Shown: piece by piece, positions 5,075 to 5,078 of the stretch | Layout of the letters: each line of letters opens with the position of its first letter | Numbering within the stretch: position 1 is the first letter of the stretch | NCBI GenBank assembly: GCA_950059165.1 | Contig: CATLUC010000106.1 | Coordinates: 1 to 5,078, forward strand | Reading direction: 5' to 3' | DNA: 5,078 nucleotides | From: an uncultured Clostridium sp. | GTDB lineage: Bacteria; Bacillota; Clostridia; TANB77; CAG-508 | The notes under the pieces: generated by a model | Database searches by the model: none | The model's input: only the letters and a program-made list of their open reading frames with translations | What the model was told of the DNA's origin: nothing | Position numbers and translations under genes: made by a program

Positions 5075-5078
5075 TTTA

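Overview
The window is A+T-rich, and every credible gene lies on the minus strand. The core is a class III heat-shock (clpC) operon of a low-GC Gram-positive bacterium. It reads right to left as ctsR (3518-3081), mcsA (2991-2425), mcsB (2361-1348) and the first 358 codons of clpC (1075 to the left edge). This four-gene order is typical of Bacillota. The base composition, the strong AGGAGG-type ribosome binding sites and the protein sequences suggest a clostridial, possibly gut-associated, member; no species can be named from the sequence.

Control is legible. A sigma-A-type promoter (TTGAAA-N16-TATAAT, 3698-3725) in front of ctsR is bracketed by two perfect CtsR operators of the form RGTCAAA-NAN-RGTCAAA (3672-3688 and 3734-3750). 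By family knowledge CtsR represses the operon. McsA and McsB form the protein-arginine kinase that inactivates CtsR and marks damaged proteins with phosphoarginine, and ClpC unfolds those clients for ClpP. The operon therefore appears to be an autoregulated stress module.

The gaps between the operon genes are unusually structured. The ctsR-mcsA gap holds a 10-bp-arm inverted repeat directly before the mcsA ribosome binding site. The mcsA-mcsB gap holds a very stable G/C-rich hairpin that begins in the mcsA stop codon. The 272-bp mcsB-clpC gap is mostly a 174-bp imperfect palindrome with 18-bp perfect outer arms, resembling a miniature inverted-repeat element or a large RNA hairpin.

Upstream of the operon (right half) are two unrecognised genes on the same strand. 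One is a 66-codon charged small ORF (4043-3843). The other is a 226-codon coiled-coil protein (4881-4201) built from near-perfect heptad repeats, with a full-consensus promoter (TTGACA-N17-TATAAT) and its own hairpin terminator. The right edge carries one more perfect hairpin of unknown role. No tRNA, rRNA, CRISPR array or transposase gene was seen.
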